The position numbers and the translations under genes are program-made. A stretch of 64,000 nucleotides of DNA. It comes from Risungbinella massiliensis (GTDB taxonomy: Bacteria > Bacillota > Bacilli > Thermoactinomycetales > Thermoactinomycetaceae). Numbering within the stretch: position 1 is the stretch's first letter; every line of letters begins with the position of its first letter. The notes under the pieces were generated by a model. It was not told the DNA's origin. It was given only the letters and a program-made list of their open reading frames with translations, and ran no database searches. Shown one piece after another: positions 12,010-22,639 of this stretch. The DNA lies in the NCBI RefSeq assembly GCF_000942395.1, contig NZ_LN812102.1, positions 2,053,516 to 2,117,515 on the forward strand. The letters are read 5' to 3'.

Positions 12010-12208
12010 CTTTCCATCTCCTGATAACTACTGTATAGTTTCCAATAATGAGTGGCATCTTTATCAATAGATGTTCCAACTAAAGAGGATTGATTTCTCT
12101 GTAATAAAATAACCGATGACTGTGTTCTTTATCCTGCATGAATGGGCAGTATCTCCTACCTAGCGGTAACATATAAATCCAAATGTGGGATTACTACCCG
12201 TAAAAGTC

Positions 12209-12271
12209 CGATAAGTTCAACTAACCATCAGTGGAAAAAATCTCCCACTGAGGAAAGGTTTCACTTAATAA
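12209..12271. repeat. Dispersed structured repeat, family A copy 1
   Basis: Starts GATAAGTTCAACTA and ends CACTTAAT. Outer arms ATAAGT/ACTTAAT can pair, then AACC/GGTT, then TCAGTGG/CCACTGA around a short A-rich loop. A second copy with the same first 14 bases and the same CTTAAT end lies at 61225-61282. I do not recognise it as a named element. Confidence 0.6.
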
Positions 12272-12298
12272 TTGGCAATGCAAACAGATGTTTTGAAG

Positions 12299-12317
12299 TT
12301 ATCCACAGTTATCCACA
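12299..12317 (+). promoter_or_regulatory. Tandem DnaA boxes upstream of guaB
   Basis: Two perfect TTATCCACA boxes in direct orientation separated by one base (12299-12307, 12309-12317), ending 26 bases before the -35 element of the guaB promoter. They suggest DnaA control of IMP dehydrogenase, or an additional DnaA titration site. Confidence 0.8.
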
Positions 12318-12342
12318 GGTTATTAACAGGTAAAATGAGTTG

Positions 12343-13874
<1,532 letters not shown>

Positions 13875-13880
13875 GAATAT

Positions 13881-13922
13881 AAACCACCTTTTCCTTGTAA
13901 CTAGAGGAAAAAGGTGGTTTAT
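13881..13922 (+). terminator. guaB terminator
   Basis: AAACCACCTTTTTCC-like arms around a 10-base loop, ending AAGGTGGTTT and a T-rich stretch, starting six bases after the guaB stop. Confidence 0.85.
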
Positions 13923-14012
13923 TAAATGTTCATAGAAAAACCATTTACCAAAGTGTCTCAATAGATTAGTATTAATCCGACATGATCTTTTAGAATGGGA
14001 GAGTTGATTTGG

Positions 14013-15233
14013 TTGAAGCGTTCACTACGCTTTTTTTTCGTATGTAGCTTCCTAATTTTGGTTTTTCCAACCACGACTTTTGCTGCCAATCCTCCTAACA
14101 TTCAAGCGAAATCATACATTTTACTGGATCCTAAATCAGGAGCAATTTTAGCTCAAAAATCAATGGAAGAACAGCTACCACCTGCAAGTATGACCAAGAT
14201 GATGTCTGAATTCATTGTTTTGGATAAGATAAAGTCAGGTGAAATAACTTGGGAAGAAGAAGTTACGGTTAGCCCACGTGCCGCTAAAATTGATGAGGCA
14301 CAAATTCATCTAGCATCTGGTGAAAAGATAACGGTAAAAGAACTGTATATTGCAATGGCAGTTCAATCAGCCAATGATGCTGTAGTAGCACTCGCAGAGC
14401 ATATTGGTGGATCGGAAGAGAAGTTTGTGGAAATGATGAATCAAAAAGCCCAGTTATTAGGGATGAAGAACACTTATTACTGCAACTCTTCTGGACTGGG
14501 GCAAAAAGACTATGCCGATCCACCAGAATGTAACAGCGAGCACTATATGTCTGCGCAAGATTCGGCTATTTTGGCAGCTGAGCTAACCAAAGCTCATCCA
14601 GAAGTGATCGATACTACTTCTATCTCGCATTACACGTTTCATAAAGGAACAAGTAAAGAGCAGAAAGTGACAAACTGGAACAAGATGCTCTCAGGACTTC
14701 CTTATGCTTATGAAGGAGTAGATGGGTTTAAAACAGGTCATACTGATGCCGCAGGATACTGTTTTACAGGTAGTGCAATACGCGGAGACATGCGCCTCAT
14801 AACGGTCGTGATGGGTACAGCCAATGAGTCAAAACGTTTTTCGGAGACTAAAAAGTTATTAGATCTCGGCTTTGACAACTATAAACTTCGTTCCTTGCTA
14901 CAAAAAGGACAGGCGATTCCAGGAAAAGAAAAATTGGCTTTATCTAATGGAGTCGATCGTGAGATAGCGATTGGGACAAAAGAGGATATTGTCTTACCTG
15001 TTGAAACAGGGAAAGAAAAGAGTTATACCCTCAAACTAACACCTGACCCTAATGTAAAGGCTCCACTTTCTAAAGGACAAGTAATCGGTCAAGTGGAAGT
15101 ATTGAAGGATGGTAAACCAATTCCAGGAATCTCTTCTTACGAATTAGTCGCAACAGAGGCGATGGAAGAAGGTAGTTGGTTCCGGCTCATGTTCCGTTCA
15201 ATCGGAGACGAGATTAGCAGTTGGTTTAAGTAA
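14013..15233 (+). CDS. dacA: D-alanyl-D-alanine carboxypeptidase (PBP5-type, DacA)
   Basis: Low-molecular-weight penicillin-binding protein that trims the terminal D-alanine of peptidoglycan stem peptides. The three active-site motifs are SMTK (in PPASMTKMMSE), SAND and KTG (in DGFKTGHTD). The C-terminal beta domain and a terminal amphipathic helix (GSWFRLMFRSIGDEISSW) that anchors the protein to the membrane are present. I prefer TTG 14013: it has GGGAGAG nine bases upstream and gives the clean signal peptide MKRSLRFFFVCSFLILVFP ending at TFA-A; the ATG at 13995 adds six residues and has no ribosome site. About 406 residues. Same position as dacA in B. subtilis. Confidence 0.95.
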   Translation: MKRSLRFFFVCSFLILVFPTTTFAANPPNIQAKSYILLDPKSGAILAQKSMEEQLPPASMTKMMSEFIVLDKIKSGEITWEEEVTVSPRAAKIDEAQIHLASGEKITVKELYIAMAVQSANDAVVALAEHIGGSEEKFVEMMNQKAQLLGMKNTYYCNSSGLGQKDYADPPECNSEHYMSAQDSAILAAELTKAHPEVIDTTSISHYTFHKGTSKEQKVTNWNKMLSGLPYAYEGVDGFKTGHTDAAGYCFTGSAIRGDMRLITVVMGTANESKRFSETKKLLDLGFDNYKLRSLLQKGQAIPGKEKLALSNGVDREIAIGTKEDIVLPVETGKEKSYTLKLTPDPNVKAPLSKGQVIGQVEVLKDGKPIPGISSYELVATEAMEEGSWFRLMFRSIGDEISSWFK

Positions 15234-15250
15234 AATTATCCTGTCCAAAC

Positions 15251-15292
15251 GTTTAGTATGGTGGAAAAACCGCACTAAATATAGTTTTCCTT
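15251..15292 (+). terminator. Possible dacA terminator
   Basis: TTTAGTATGGTGG, five A residues, CCGCACTAAA: an imperfect stem followed by TATAGTTTTCC. The T run is interrupted, so it is a weaker candidate. Confidence 0.4.
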
Positions 15293-15374
15293 TATCGCAC
15301 CACTAGACATTCTCTGATAAAATAAATCTGTTAATAGTCAGCGTAGTACAATTTGCAGGGGAGGCATTTTACAT

Positions 15375-16262
15375 ATGACAAAGCAAACAGGAACACAACG
15401 AGTAAAACGGGGAATGGCCGAAATGCAAAAAGGCGGCGTCATTATGGACGTTGTCAATGCAGAACAAGCAAAGATTGCAGAAGCTGCTGGTGCAGTCGCA
15501 GTTATGGCCTTAGAGCGAGTGCCATCTGATATTCGTAAAGCAGGTGGAGTAGCTCGTATGGCAGACCCACGCATTGTCGAAGAGGTTCTTGGAGCTGTTT
15601 CCATTCCGGTAATGGCGAAGGCTCGTATTGGACACTTTGTAGAAGCACGTGTGTTAGAGTCGATGGGTGTAGACTACATTGATGAGAGTGAAGTTTTAAC
15701 ACCAGCAGATGAAGTATTCCATATTGATAAATCCACCTTTACAGTACCTTTTGTATGCGGTGCTCGAAATCTGGGGGAAGCACTCCGTCGTATTGGAGAA
15801 GGCGCTTCGATGATTCGGACGAAAGGTGAACCAGGAACAGGAAATATTGTAGAAGCAGTGCGTCATATGCGGATGATGATGTCTCAAATCCGCAAAGTAC
15901 AAAACATGTCTCGTGATGAGTTAATGACAGAAGCAAAAGAACTAGGAGCTCCATTTGAGTTATTGCTTCAAGTACATGAGACAGGCAAACTCCCAGTTGT
16001 AAACTTTGCAGCAGGTGGAGTAGCAACTCCTGCCGATGCAGCATTGATGATGCAACTTGGTTCGGACGGAGTCTTTGTGGGATCTGGTATCTTTAAATCA
16101 GAGAACCCAGAGAAGTTTGCACGTGCAATCGTAGAAGCTACCACTCATTATGAAGATTATGAACTAATTGCCAAGGTCTCCAAAGAGTTAGGGGAGCCAA
16201 TGAAAGGGATCGAGATCTCGAAAATTGCTCCAGAAGAGCGTATGCAAGAGCGAGGCTGGTAA
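15375..16262 (+). CDS. pdxS: Pyridoxal 5'-phosphate synthase subunit PdxS
   Basis: 295 residues. Lyase/synthase subunit that condenses ribose 5-phosphate, glyceraldehyde 3-phosphate and ammonia from PdxT into PLP, forming a dodecamer. Family blocks seen: [38 protein letters not shown] (catalytic lysine region), [43 protein letters not shown] lies eight bases before the ATG. Followed three bases later by pdxT. Confidence 0.98.
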   Translation: MTKQTGTQRVKRGMAEMQKGGVIMDVVNAEQAKIAEAAGAVAVMALERVPSDIRKAGGVARMADPRIVEEVLGAVSIPVMAKARIGHFVEARVLESMGVDYIDESEVLTPADEVFHIDKSTFTVPFVCGARNLGEALRRIGEGASMIRTKGEPGTGNIVEAVRHMRMMMSQIRKVQNMSRDELMTEAKELGAPFELLLQVHETGKLPVVNFAAGGVATPADAALMMQLGSDGVFVGSGIFKSENPEKFARAIVEATTHYEDYELIAKVSKELGEPMKGIEISKIAPEERMQERGW

Positions 16263-16265
16263 TCG

Positions 16266-16850
16266 ATGAAGATAGGTGTGCTAGCTTTACAGGGTGCAGT
16301 TCAAGAGCATTTGCACATCTTAGAACAACTAGGTGTGGAAGCAATCGCGGTAAAACAGGTAGAGCAATTAGAGGAGCTAGATGGTCTCATTTTCCCAGGT
16401 GGAGAGTCTACCACTATGGGGAAACTGATGCGTAAATATGGCTTCCTCGAACCGATCCAAGCCATGCATCAAGCTGGTAAGCCGTTATTTGGTACTTGTG
16501 CAGGTCTTATTTTGCTCGCCAAAGAGATCGAAGAGACACCAGAAGCTCACTTAGCTGTTTTGGATATGAAAGTGCGTCGGAATGCATTTGGGCGCCAAGT
16601 AGATAGCTTTGAGGCGGATTTGCCGATTAAAGGCGTAGCAGAAGACTTTCAAGCCGTCTTTATCCGTGCTCCGCTGATCTTAGAAGTGGGTTCAGGGGTA
16701 GATGTATTAGCAGAAGTAAATGATGAGATTGTAGCAGCGCAACAGGGAACCCTTCTTGCATGTTCATTTCATCCTGAGTTAACAGACGATGTACGCTTCC
16801 ATCAATACTTTTGCCAGATGGTAGAGGCTAGTGTTGCAAATCGTGCTTAA
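16266..16850 (+). CDS. pdxT: Pyridoxal 5'-phosphate synthase glutaminase subunit PdxT
   Basis: 194-residue class I glutaminase that supplies ammonia to PdxS. The nucleophile cysteine is in [11 protein letters not shown], the oxyanion segment is [13 protein letters not shown], and the His-Glu pair is in SFHPELTDD. Three bases after pdxS, so one transcription unit; its 3' end contains the -35 element of the serS leader promoter. Confidence 0.98.
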   Translation: MKIGVLALQGAVQEHLHILEQLGVEAIAVKQVEQLEELDGLIFPGGESTTMGKLMRKYGFLEPIQAMHQAGKPLFGTCAGLILLAKEIEETPEAHLAVLDMKVRRNAFGRQVDSFEADLPIKGVAEDFQAVFIRAPLILEVGSGVDVLAEVNDEIVAAQQGTLLACSFHPELTDDVRFHQYFCQMVEASVANRA

Positions 16851-16861
16851 TTGGATATAAT
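16834..16861 (+). promoter_or_regulatory. serS leader promoter
   Basis: TTGCAA (16834-16839), 16-base spacer, perfect TATAAT (16856-16861). The -35 lies within the last codons of pdxT; transcription would start near 16868, at the 5' end of the T-box leader. Confidence 0.65.
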
Positions 16862-16867
16862 ATTTAG

Positions 16868-17105
16868 TAATCTGAATATAACTAGTTGCGATGAAGAGGC
16901 TAGTACTCTGGTGTATCTGCTCCATAGAGAGGCAGTGGTTGGTGCGAACTGCTAGCAGAGTCAGAGGAATCCACCTTGGAGCTATACACGATGAGTGTAT
17001 CCGGAATCGACCGTTATCTTAGAGAGTGAGTTACCTGTTAGATAGGTAGCTAATTAGGGTGGCAACGCGGAACCTCCGTCCCTTTGGGGCTGAGGTTCTT
17101 TTTAT
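16868..17105 (+). promoter_or_regulatory. T-box leader, serine (serS)
   Basis: Classical T-box riboswitch. Stem I runs from about 16885 to 16995. The specifier in GGAATCCACC is TCC (16970-16972), a serine codon. The T-box itself is AGGGTGGCAACGCGG (17056-17070); its TGGC is complementary to the GCCA 3' end of both tRNA-Ser genes in this window. It is followed by the terminator arms GAACCTC...GAGGTTC (17070-17098) and a T run. Uncharged tRNA-Ser should stabilise the antiterminator and switch on serS. Confidence 0.95.
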
Positions 17106-17130
17106 TGTTTAGAAAAAGGAAGGGAACGCT

Positions 17131-18405
17131 ATGTTAGACGTAAAGCTTTTACGGGATCAGTTTGATCTGGTAAAGCAAAAGCTGCAAACTCGTAATGAAG
17201 ATCTGACGGCATTGAATCAATTTCCAGAATTAGACCAACAAAAAAGAGAGCTGATTACCCAAGTAGAGCAGCTTAAAAACCATCGGAATGTGGTATCGAA
17301 ACAGATTGCAGAGAAGAAAAAAGCAAAAGAACCAGCTGATGATGTGATCTTGGAGATGCGACAAGTAGGCGATCAGATCAAAGAATTGGATGATCGAATT
17401 CGGGAGTTAGAAGAGACAATCAACCAAATTCTTCTTCGTGTTCCAAATTTGCCGCATGAGAGTGTCCCAGTTGGTACCTCGGAAGAGGAGAATGTGGAGG
17501 TTCACCGTGTAGGGACTCCTCGAGGAGATAGTGCCAATCTAAAGCCTCACTGGGATCTTGGGGTTGATTTGGATATTTTGGACTTTGAACGGGCTGCTAA
17601 AGTAACAGGGGCACGGTTTGTATTCTATAAAGGCTTAGGTGCGCGCCTAGAGAGAGCGCTAATCAACTTTATGATGGATCTCCACACAACAGAGCATGGC
17701 TATACTGAGATGCTACCTCCTTATATGGTGAATGAAGAAAGCATGTTTGGTACAGGGCAATTGCCTAAATTTGCAGAGGATTCCTTTACAGTAGACAAGA
17801 CAAATGGATACTTTATGATCCCTACAACAGAAGTGCCTGTTACCAACTTTCATGCAGGAGAGATCTTGAATGTAGAAGATCTGCCAAAATATTATGTAGG
17901 GTATAGCACCAACTTTCGCTCGGAGGCAGGGTCAGCTGGTCGAGATACGAGGGGGCTAATTCGTCAACATCAATTCAACAAAGTTGAGCTGATTAAATTG
18001 GTGAAGCCAGAAGACTCTTATCAAGAGCTAGAAAAAATGCGGGAAAACGCAGAGAGAGTCTTGCAACTTTTGGATTTGCCTTATCGAGTGATAACTCTCT
18101 GTACGGGAGACACTGGTTTTACTGCCACCAAAACCTATGATTTAGAAGTATGGATGCCGAGCAACGGTACCTATCGAGAGATTTCCTCGTGTAGTAATGT
18201 GGAAGCATTCCAAGCAAGAAGAGCCAATATCCGCTTCCGAAGAGGACCAAAAGAGAAACCGGAATACGTCCATACTCTCAATGGATCTGGCCTCGCAGTG
18301 GGAAGAACGACAGCAGCAATTATCGAGAATTATCAACAAGATGATGGTAGTATTCTTGTTCCAAAGGTTTTACAACCATACATGAGAACCGAGGTAATTC
18401 GCTAA
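17131..18405 (+). CDS. serS: Seryl-tRNA synthetase
   Basis: 424-residue class II synthetase. The N-terminal two-helix antiparallel coiled coil (about residues 25-105, rich in [13 protein letters not shown] and [11 protein letters not shown]) clamps the long arm of tRNA-Ser. Class II motifs: motif 2 around [21 protein letters not shown] and motif 3 [20 protein letters not shown]. Controlled by the T-box immediately upstream; AGGAAGGG precedes the ATG. Confidence 0.98.
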   Translation: MLDVKLLRDQFDLVKQKLQTRNEDLTALNQFPELDQQKRELITQVEQLKNHRNVVSKQIAEKKKAKEPADDVILEMRQVGDQIKELDDRIRELEETINQILLRVPNLPHESVPVGTSEEENVEVHRVGTPRGDSANLKPHWDLGVDLDILDFERAAKVTGARFVFYKGLGARLERALINFMMDLHTTEHGYTEMLPPYMVNEESMFGTGQLPKFAEDSFTVDKTNGYFMIPTTEVPVTNFHAGEILNVEDLPKYYVGYSTNFRSEAGSAGRDTRGLIRQHQFNKVELIKLVKPEDSYQELEKMRENAERVLQLLDLPYRVITLCTGDTGFTATKTYDLEVWMPSNGTYREISSCSNVEAFQARRANIRFRRGPKEKPEYVHTLNGSGLAVGRTTAAIIENYQQDDGSILVPKVLQPYMRTEVIR

Positions 18406-18414
18406 TTCCTGAGG

Positions 18415-18445
18415 AAAAAGGTACTTGGAGACAAGTACCTTTTTT
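18415..18445 (+). terminator. serS terminator
   Basis: AAAAAGGTACTTG, loop GAGA, CAAGTACC and six T; a near-perfect stem ten bases after the serS stop. Confidence 0.9.
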
Positions 18446-18508
18446 GTACAAAAATTGTCTAGGAAAAGCGTGCTACAATCAAATAAATAGAGGAAAGGAA
18501 GTGAAAGG

Positions 18509-20161
18509 GTGTCTGCTACCATGCAGAAGGTGTTATCAAACCGCTATGAGTTACATCACCAGATTGGGACTGGCGGTATGGCGGCAGTTTATCAAGGGCT
18601 AGATCGGCACTTAAATCGACCAATTGCGATCAAATTGCTTCAAGTGGAACGAAGTAAGGATGATCAGTGGTCAGTCCGAATGAGAAGAGAAGCAGAAACT
18701 TTAGCTAAACTTCGCCATGATCATGTAGTGGAAGTATATGATGCAGATTTAGATCAGGATCAATCCTTTTTCGTGATGGAACTGTTATCAGGTCCCACGT
18801 TAAAAGAATACATACAACAGCAAGGCCCCCTGCCGTTTCATGAGATTAAAGAGATTGCGACACAGATCCTAAAAGGCTTAAGTTATGCACACCAACAAGG
18901 AGTACTACACCGAGATATTAAGCCACATAATATTCTTGGCACGAGGATTCACTCTTGGAAGTTAACGGACTTTGGAATCTGCAAGCTGATATCTGACCAT
19001 ACACAAGAACGTAGTGCCACCAATGGGGGCATCTTCTCCGTCTCCTATGCCTCTCCTGAACAGATTTTGGGGCGAGAGATTACCTATGCGAGTGATCTAT
19101 ATTCGCTGGGAGTAGTGCTTTATGAAATGGCTACAGGCAGGGTTCCTTTTGAAGGAGAGCTAAATATTGCCGTAGCGATGAAGCATGTACAAGAAGAAGT
19201 TCCCGATATGCGCTTACTGCGTCCAGATATACCAGAAGAACTATATCAAATCATTTGGAAAGCGCTACGAAAGTCCCCAGAAAGCCGTTATCAACGAGCT
19301 TTAGACATGATAAAAGACATAGAGGCTTGGCATGTGAAAGAGGAAATTCCTTGGGAGTGGAACAAGGAAACTCAATTGAATGGTACAAGCAAACAAACAA
19401 TCGAAGAAGAAATACAGCCAAAGAATGTTACAGAACAAGAATCTTCTGAACCAAAGGAGTCCCGAAGAGTTCAGTTTGCTCGTTGGAGAAAAAAATGGGG
19501 CAAAAAAGCTTTATACTTAGTAGGCGGATTCATCCTAGTCGTGATTATTGGCACATTTGCAAATCAACTCGGAGCAAAATCAGAGATGGAAAAGCTGGTA
19601 GACAAATATGGTGAGGATCCAAAATATCGCCAGCAAATCAATCTAGTATCCCAGAATTCAAATGCTACTACTATTACCAACACAACGGTTACACGTTATG
19701 ATCAAAATCATGTGATGTACCTGGAAAATGGCGTAAGGTTTTTGCAATATGGGGATGGATGTTACCAAACGGAGAAAAAGAATAAGATCGACTGCGATCA
19801 AAAACCAATAAGTAGTCTTGTGGAGCTAAGCTCGCTTCTTCCGGGAATATTGGAGTCCAGAGAAAACGGAAAACTAGAAAAAAAGGATACTCGCCAAATT
19901 GTTACCTATCAGTTTACCGAAAAGGACTCTTCCATGAAGGAGATCTGGGAAAAATTGCGGGTAAACAAAAAAGGAAAAAATCTCTCCATGAGGGTGACAG
20001 CAACGTTTCATTTTTACCCAAATCAACCAACTCAAGAACCCATCTATTATCAAGTAGATATAACTTTTGAATCAGAAGTACCAGAGGATTATTCTTACCT
20101 TCGATTGGACACTACTATTCAAGAGTGGAAAGAGTCTCTACCTCCTCTCACTTCTTTTTGA
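18509..20161 (+). CDS. Membrane Ser/Thr protein kinase with unrecognised extracytoplasmic domain
   Basis: 550 residues. The N-terminal 270 residues are a complete Hanks-type kinase: glycine loop IGTGGMAAVYQG, ATP lysine in IAIKLL, catalytic loop HRDIKPHN, DFG in LTDFGICKL, and SYASPEQ in place of APE. After a basic, glutamate-rich linker a single membrane segment (ALYLVGGFILVVIIGTFANQ, about 336-355) leads to about 195 outside residues. These are not PASTA repeats; they have two cysteines (GDGCYQTE and KIDCD) and a beta-rich look ending TIQEWKESLPPL. I do not recognise the domain. GTG 18509 follows AGGAAGTGAAAGG; ATG 18521 is an alternative. No partner phosphatase is adjacent, so its targets and ligand are unknown. 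Confidence 0.9.
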   Translation: MSATMQKVLSNRYELHHQIGTGGMAAVYQGLDRHLNRPIAIKLLQVERSKDDQWSVRMRREAETLAKLRHDHVVEVYDADLDQDQSFFVMELLSGPTLKEYIQQQGPLPFHEIKEIATQILKGLSYAHQQGVLHRDIKPHNILGTRIHSWKLTDFGICKLISDHTQERSATNGGIFSVSYASPEQILGREITYASDLYSLGVVLYEMATGRVPFEGELNIAVAMKHVQEEVPDMRLLRPDIPEELYQIIWKALRKSPESRYQRALDMIKDIEAWHVKEEIPWEWNKETQLNGTSKQTIEEEIQPKNVTEQESSEPKESRRVQFARWRKKWGKKALYLVGGFILVVIIGTFANQLGAKSEMEKLVDKYGEDPKYRQQINLVSQNSNATTITNTTVTRYDQNHVMYLENGVRFLQYGDGCYQTEKKNKIDCDQKPISSLVELSSLLPGILESRENGKLEKKDTRQIVTYQFTEKDSSMKEIWEKLRVNKKGKNLSMRVTATFHFYPNQPTQEPIYYQVDITFESEVPEDYSYLRLDTTIQEWKESLPPLTSF

Positions 20162-20209
20162 GCTTGACTTTCCTGTATATCTTGTTATAATGATAAAGGT
20201 TACCATTAT

Positions 20210-20299
20210 GGAGAGGTGGTCGAGTGGTTGAAGGCAGCGGTCTTGAAAACCGCCGATGTCGTGAGGCATCCGTGGGTTCGAATCCCACCCTCTCTGCCA
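20210..20299 (+). tRNA. tRNA-Ser (anticodon TGA)
   Basis: Class II tRNA with long variable arm. GGAGAGG/CCTCTCT acceptor (G-U at the first pair), anticodon loop TCTTGAAAA with TGA, variable arm CGATGTCGTGAGGCATCG, T arm GGGTTCGAATCCC, discriminator G and encoded CCA. Confidence 0.96.
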
Positions 20300-20309
20300 A
20301 CAAAAATGA

Positions 20310-20350
20310 GAAACGCACTTACCGTTACTAAGCGGTAATGCGTTTCTTTG
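20310..20350 (+). terminator. tRNA-Ser terminator
   Basis: GAAACGCA-C-TTACCG, loop TTACTAAG, then CGGTAATGCGTTTC and TTTG, eleven bases after the tRNA. Confidence 0.75.
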
Positions 20351-20375
20351 TGTTTGGGATCTGGATCTACGAGAC

Positions 20376-20417
20376 AAACCATAAACTAGTAGGATTACTT
20401 GTTTATGGTTTATTTTT
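20376..20417 (+). terminator. Second hairpin terminator after tRNA-Ser
   Basis: AAACCATAAAC and GTTTATGGTTT, perfect 11-bp arms around a 14-base loop, then ATTTTT. A second, independent terminator so close to the first suggests a remnant junction between once separate units. Confidence 0.65.
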
Positions 20418-20442
20418 AAGTGCAAGTTCTGATCATGAAAAG

Positions 20443-20486
20443 AAAAAGGCTAGAAAGAGTGATTGCTTCTCTTCCTAGCCTTTTTC
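20443..20486 (-). terminator. Terminator of the conjugation-like pair
   Basis: AAAAAGGCTAG...CTAGCCTTTTT, perfect arms and T runs on both strands, ending at the stop of the leftward gene at 20487. It can act in both directions. Confidence 0.8.
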
Positions 20487-21110
20487 TTAATTTATCCGAT
20501 CTTCAGGTAACGCAGGTTGGATATTCATCGTATCTACCAACCATGTTTGTTTAGATACATCATAAACAAAAGTTAGCTTGGCGATTAGCTCTGAAGTATT
20601 TTGAATGTTATTGGAGCGAAAGTTCTGGGAAATATCAGCATATACACTAGCGGATGTATTCGTCATAGTAGAATGATATATGTTTAATTTGCTGATCTTC
20701 GCAACAATGGTGGTGGGAGTGTCATTAGATCCCTCTTCAGCTCCGCCTTCTTCTATATGGGTAGTTGGAATCACATTGCTATTGAGCAGTTTTTGTGTCG
20801 AATAAGGAGCTACTCTATTTTTTAGATTTTGATCACTGTTTTGATCATATTCAAAGTATCCACGTAAAAAGGCCTCAGCACTTTTACTTAACTTTTGTTG
20901 ATCTCCTGTAATATCTGCTTGTTTCTGCTTCAAGCTCGTATTTTCTTTTTTTAATTTTTCGTTATCCTCTTGAAGTGTGAGCGCTATTGTTTGCCAATCT
21001 TGCTTTCCTGATTCTGTTCCTGCTGAAGCATCTCCAAAGAATTGTTGATAAGCAAAAAACAGAAGTACCACAATAGCCCCTATGAAAAGAATAAGCTTAC
21101 CTTTGTTCAA
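20487..21110 (-). CDS. Membrane-anchored NTF2-like protein, TcpC/VirB8-like (conjugation-type)
   Basis: 207 residues: short cytoplasmic N-terminus, one membrane helix (LILFIGAIVVLLFFAYQQF, residues 5-23), a coiled coil about 40-72 (LQEDNEKLKKENTSLKQKQ), then a roughly 125-residue domain with the outline of an NTF2-like fold (FLRGYFEYDQ, YSTQKLLNS, SASVYADISQNF, TFVYDVSKQTWLVDTM). This layout matches TcpC/VirB8-type structural proteins of Gram-positive conjugation machines. I infer the relation from architecture and from the neighbour, a CwlT-like hydrolase; sequence identity was not tested. It lies 72 bases downstream of that gene on the same strand and is followed by a terminator, so the two form a short operon. 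No relaxase, VirB4 or coupling protein is nearby. Confidence 0.5.
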   Translation of the reverse strand: MNKGKLILFIGAIVVLLFFAYQQFFGDASAGTESGKQDWQTIALTLQEDNEKLKKENTSLKQKQADITGDQQKLSKSAEAFLRGYFEYDQNSDQNLKNRVAPYSTQKLLNSNVIPTTHIEEGGAEEGSNDTPTTIVAKISKLNIYHSTMTNTSASVYADISQNFRSNNIQNTSELIAKLTFVYDVSKQTWLVDTMNIQPALPEDRIN

Positions 21111-21182
21111 AGCTCTCCCCCCTTTTTGAATTAAAAAGTGTAATCGTTGGAGTCTATATTTTGGAGAGGTTTTAGTCTGTTT

Positions 21183-22490
21183 TTAGTAGACACTAACATG
21201 AATGTGGTCATTGTGGCAAAGCGTATTGTATTGTTGACCACTACCGGGCTTTGTACAATCTACACTACCGCTTTTAAATTCGTACTGTCTCCATCTTGTA
21301 GGATCTTTGGTACTCCATATTTTATTTTGCCAGATAATATAATAGATGCCAAACTTCTCTTGATTTTGAAGGAGATAAGTAATCATCTTCTGCGCTTCTG
21401 CCAATTCGGATGATGAGTTTGAATTTTCTCCAAAGCGGAACATAAAGTCACAAGCTCTTCCTTTTGGATGCTCTCCCCATGTTCGGTTACCCCAACATGA
21501 TACAGAATGATTAAATAGATTATTACTTTTTACACCGTTATACATGGCAGCGAGTCGAGGAGTAACATTTCCACCTGTACCAGTTGGATCTATTACTGAT
21601 TGACCTTCTGGTGAGAAGTTAGACTTAGCACTTTGTAGGGTAGGAAGATTACCGTTTTGTACAACTTGTTGACTACCTGAACTACTGAAGTCTAAGAATT
21701 CAAATACCTTTTCTACATATTTAAAGTTTCCATAGCAATACGGAGAACGCCATCCGCAATCGGAACGTGTTGCATGTTTTAATGCAAATTTCTTCGCAAG
21801 TTCTTCGGAATAAATTGCCCCATTGGCGAATGCAAATCCGGTAAATCCAGAACCGAAATTGTAACTTTGTAAAGTGATCTTGATGATATTGTCAAAGTTG
21901 TTTACTTGTGAATTATTGGTCTTTGCAGCCCGATCTTTCACTTCGATCCATACCTTATAAAAGTGCTCAATACCATACTTAATACTGGTAATAGGATCCG
22001 TAATACAACCCATTTTACCGCCACACATCGATTCAGAAGACTGCATAATATCGCCATTCGGAACATTTCCACCAGACTCTGCCATGGTTAAAGCGAGGAT
22101 ATATGGAATCAATTGCTGAATTTCGTCTGGAGTAAACATAGGGCCACAGTCAGATTTCCCTGCACACTCTGGCTTTGGCTTTGCCATTGCTGCCATCATT
22201 TCGTCTTTCCACTTTAGTACTGCTTCATTGATTCCTTTAGTACCAATTACACTGCTAGTACCAGAGGTAGCGCTTGCTTCAGCATCGTTTACAAATTGAT
22301 TATAAAGTACTTGTACAAAAAAGAAGATTACTAATGCTGGTATCAATACAATCATGGTGAGTAAAGGGAGAACGAATGGTCTCCACTGAAATCGTTTTGT
22401 TGCTTCCGTGGCCTTGGAAAGGGCTTTTTGTCCTACGGCTTTCCCTGCCTTCGTCAGCCCTTTTTTTACTACCGCTGCCCATGCTGCCAC
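21183..22490 (-). CDS. CwlT-like two-domain cell-wall hydrolase (lysozyme-like plus M15-like peptidase)
   Basis: 435 residues. A basic cytoplasmic start, a membrane helix (about 41-63), then a lysozyme-like domain as in CwlT of conjugative elements: catalytic Glu in ALTMAESGGNV, DIMQSSES, and LQSYNFGSGF. After a Ser/Gln linker the C-terminal 125 residues carry WGEHPKGRACDFMF and HNDHIHVSVY, the His-Asp...His zinc arrangement of M15-type DD/LD-peptidases. In Tn916/ICEBs1-type CwlT the second domain is NlpC/P60 instead; this combination is more like those of actinobacterial elements. Starts at GTG 22490 with GGAGGG seven bases upstream. Would open peptidoglycan for a transfer channel or act as a resident autolysin. 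Confidence 0.72.
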   Translation of the reverse strand: MAAWAAVVKKGLTKAGKAVGQKALSKATEATKRFQWRPFVLPLLTMIVLIPALVIFFFVQVLYNQFVNDAEASATSGTSSVIGTKGINEAVLKWKDEMMAAMAKPKPECAGKSDCGPMFTPDEIQQLIPYILALTMAESGGNVPNGDIMQSSESMCGGKMGCITDPITSIKYGIEHFYKVWIEVKDRAAKTNNSQVNNFDNIIKITLQSYNFGSGFTGFAFANGAIYSEELAKKFALKHATRSDCGWRSPYCYGNFKYVEKVFEFLDFSSSGSQQVVQNGNLPTLQSAKSNFSPEGQSVIDPTGTGGNVTPRLAAMYNGVKSNNLFNHSVSCWGNRTWGEHPKGRACDFMFRFGENSNSSSELAEAQKMITYLLQNQEKFGIYYIIWQNKIWSTKDPTRWRQYEFKSGSVDCTKPGSGQQYNTLCHNDHIHVSVY

Positions 22491-22592
22491 TTTCGTCCCT
22501 CCTTATTTGAGGAGTCCTCATGTTTCCGTTGCGGTTTTCGTACGAATTATCCATATTATAACGAAAAAAACAAGATTCCGACCATATATACG

Positions 22593-22637
22593 AAAAAAAG
22601 AGCACATTCTCTCCATAATTAGAGGAATGTGCCCTTT
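22593..22637 (-). terminator. qox operon 1 terminator
   Basis: On the minus strand GGGCACATTC...GAATGTGCTC followed by seven T, just after qoxD. The same element, with flanking bases, recurs after qox operon 2 (26579-26626). Confidence 0.85.
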
Positions 22638-22639
22638 TA

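Noticed and set aside
20210-22490. tRNA-Ser as attachment site of an integrated element carrying the CwlT-like pair
   Set aside because: No direct repeat of the tRNA 3' end is found on the far side of the pair, and no integrase is present.
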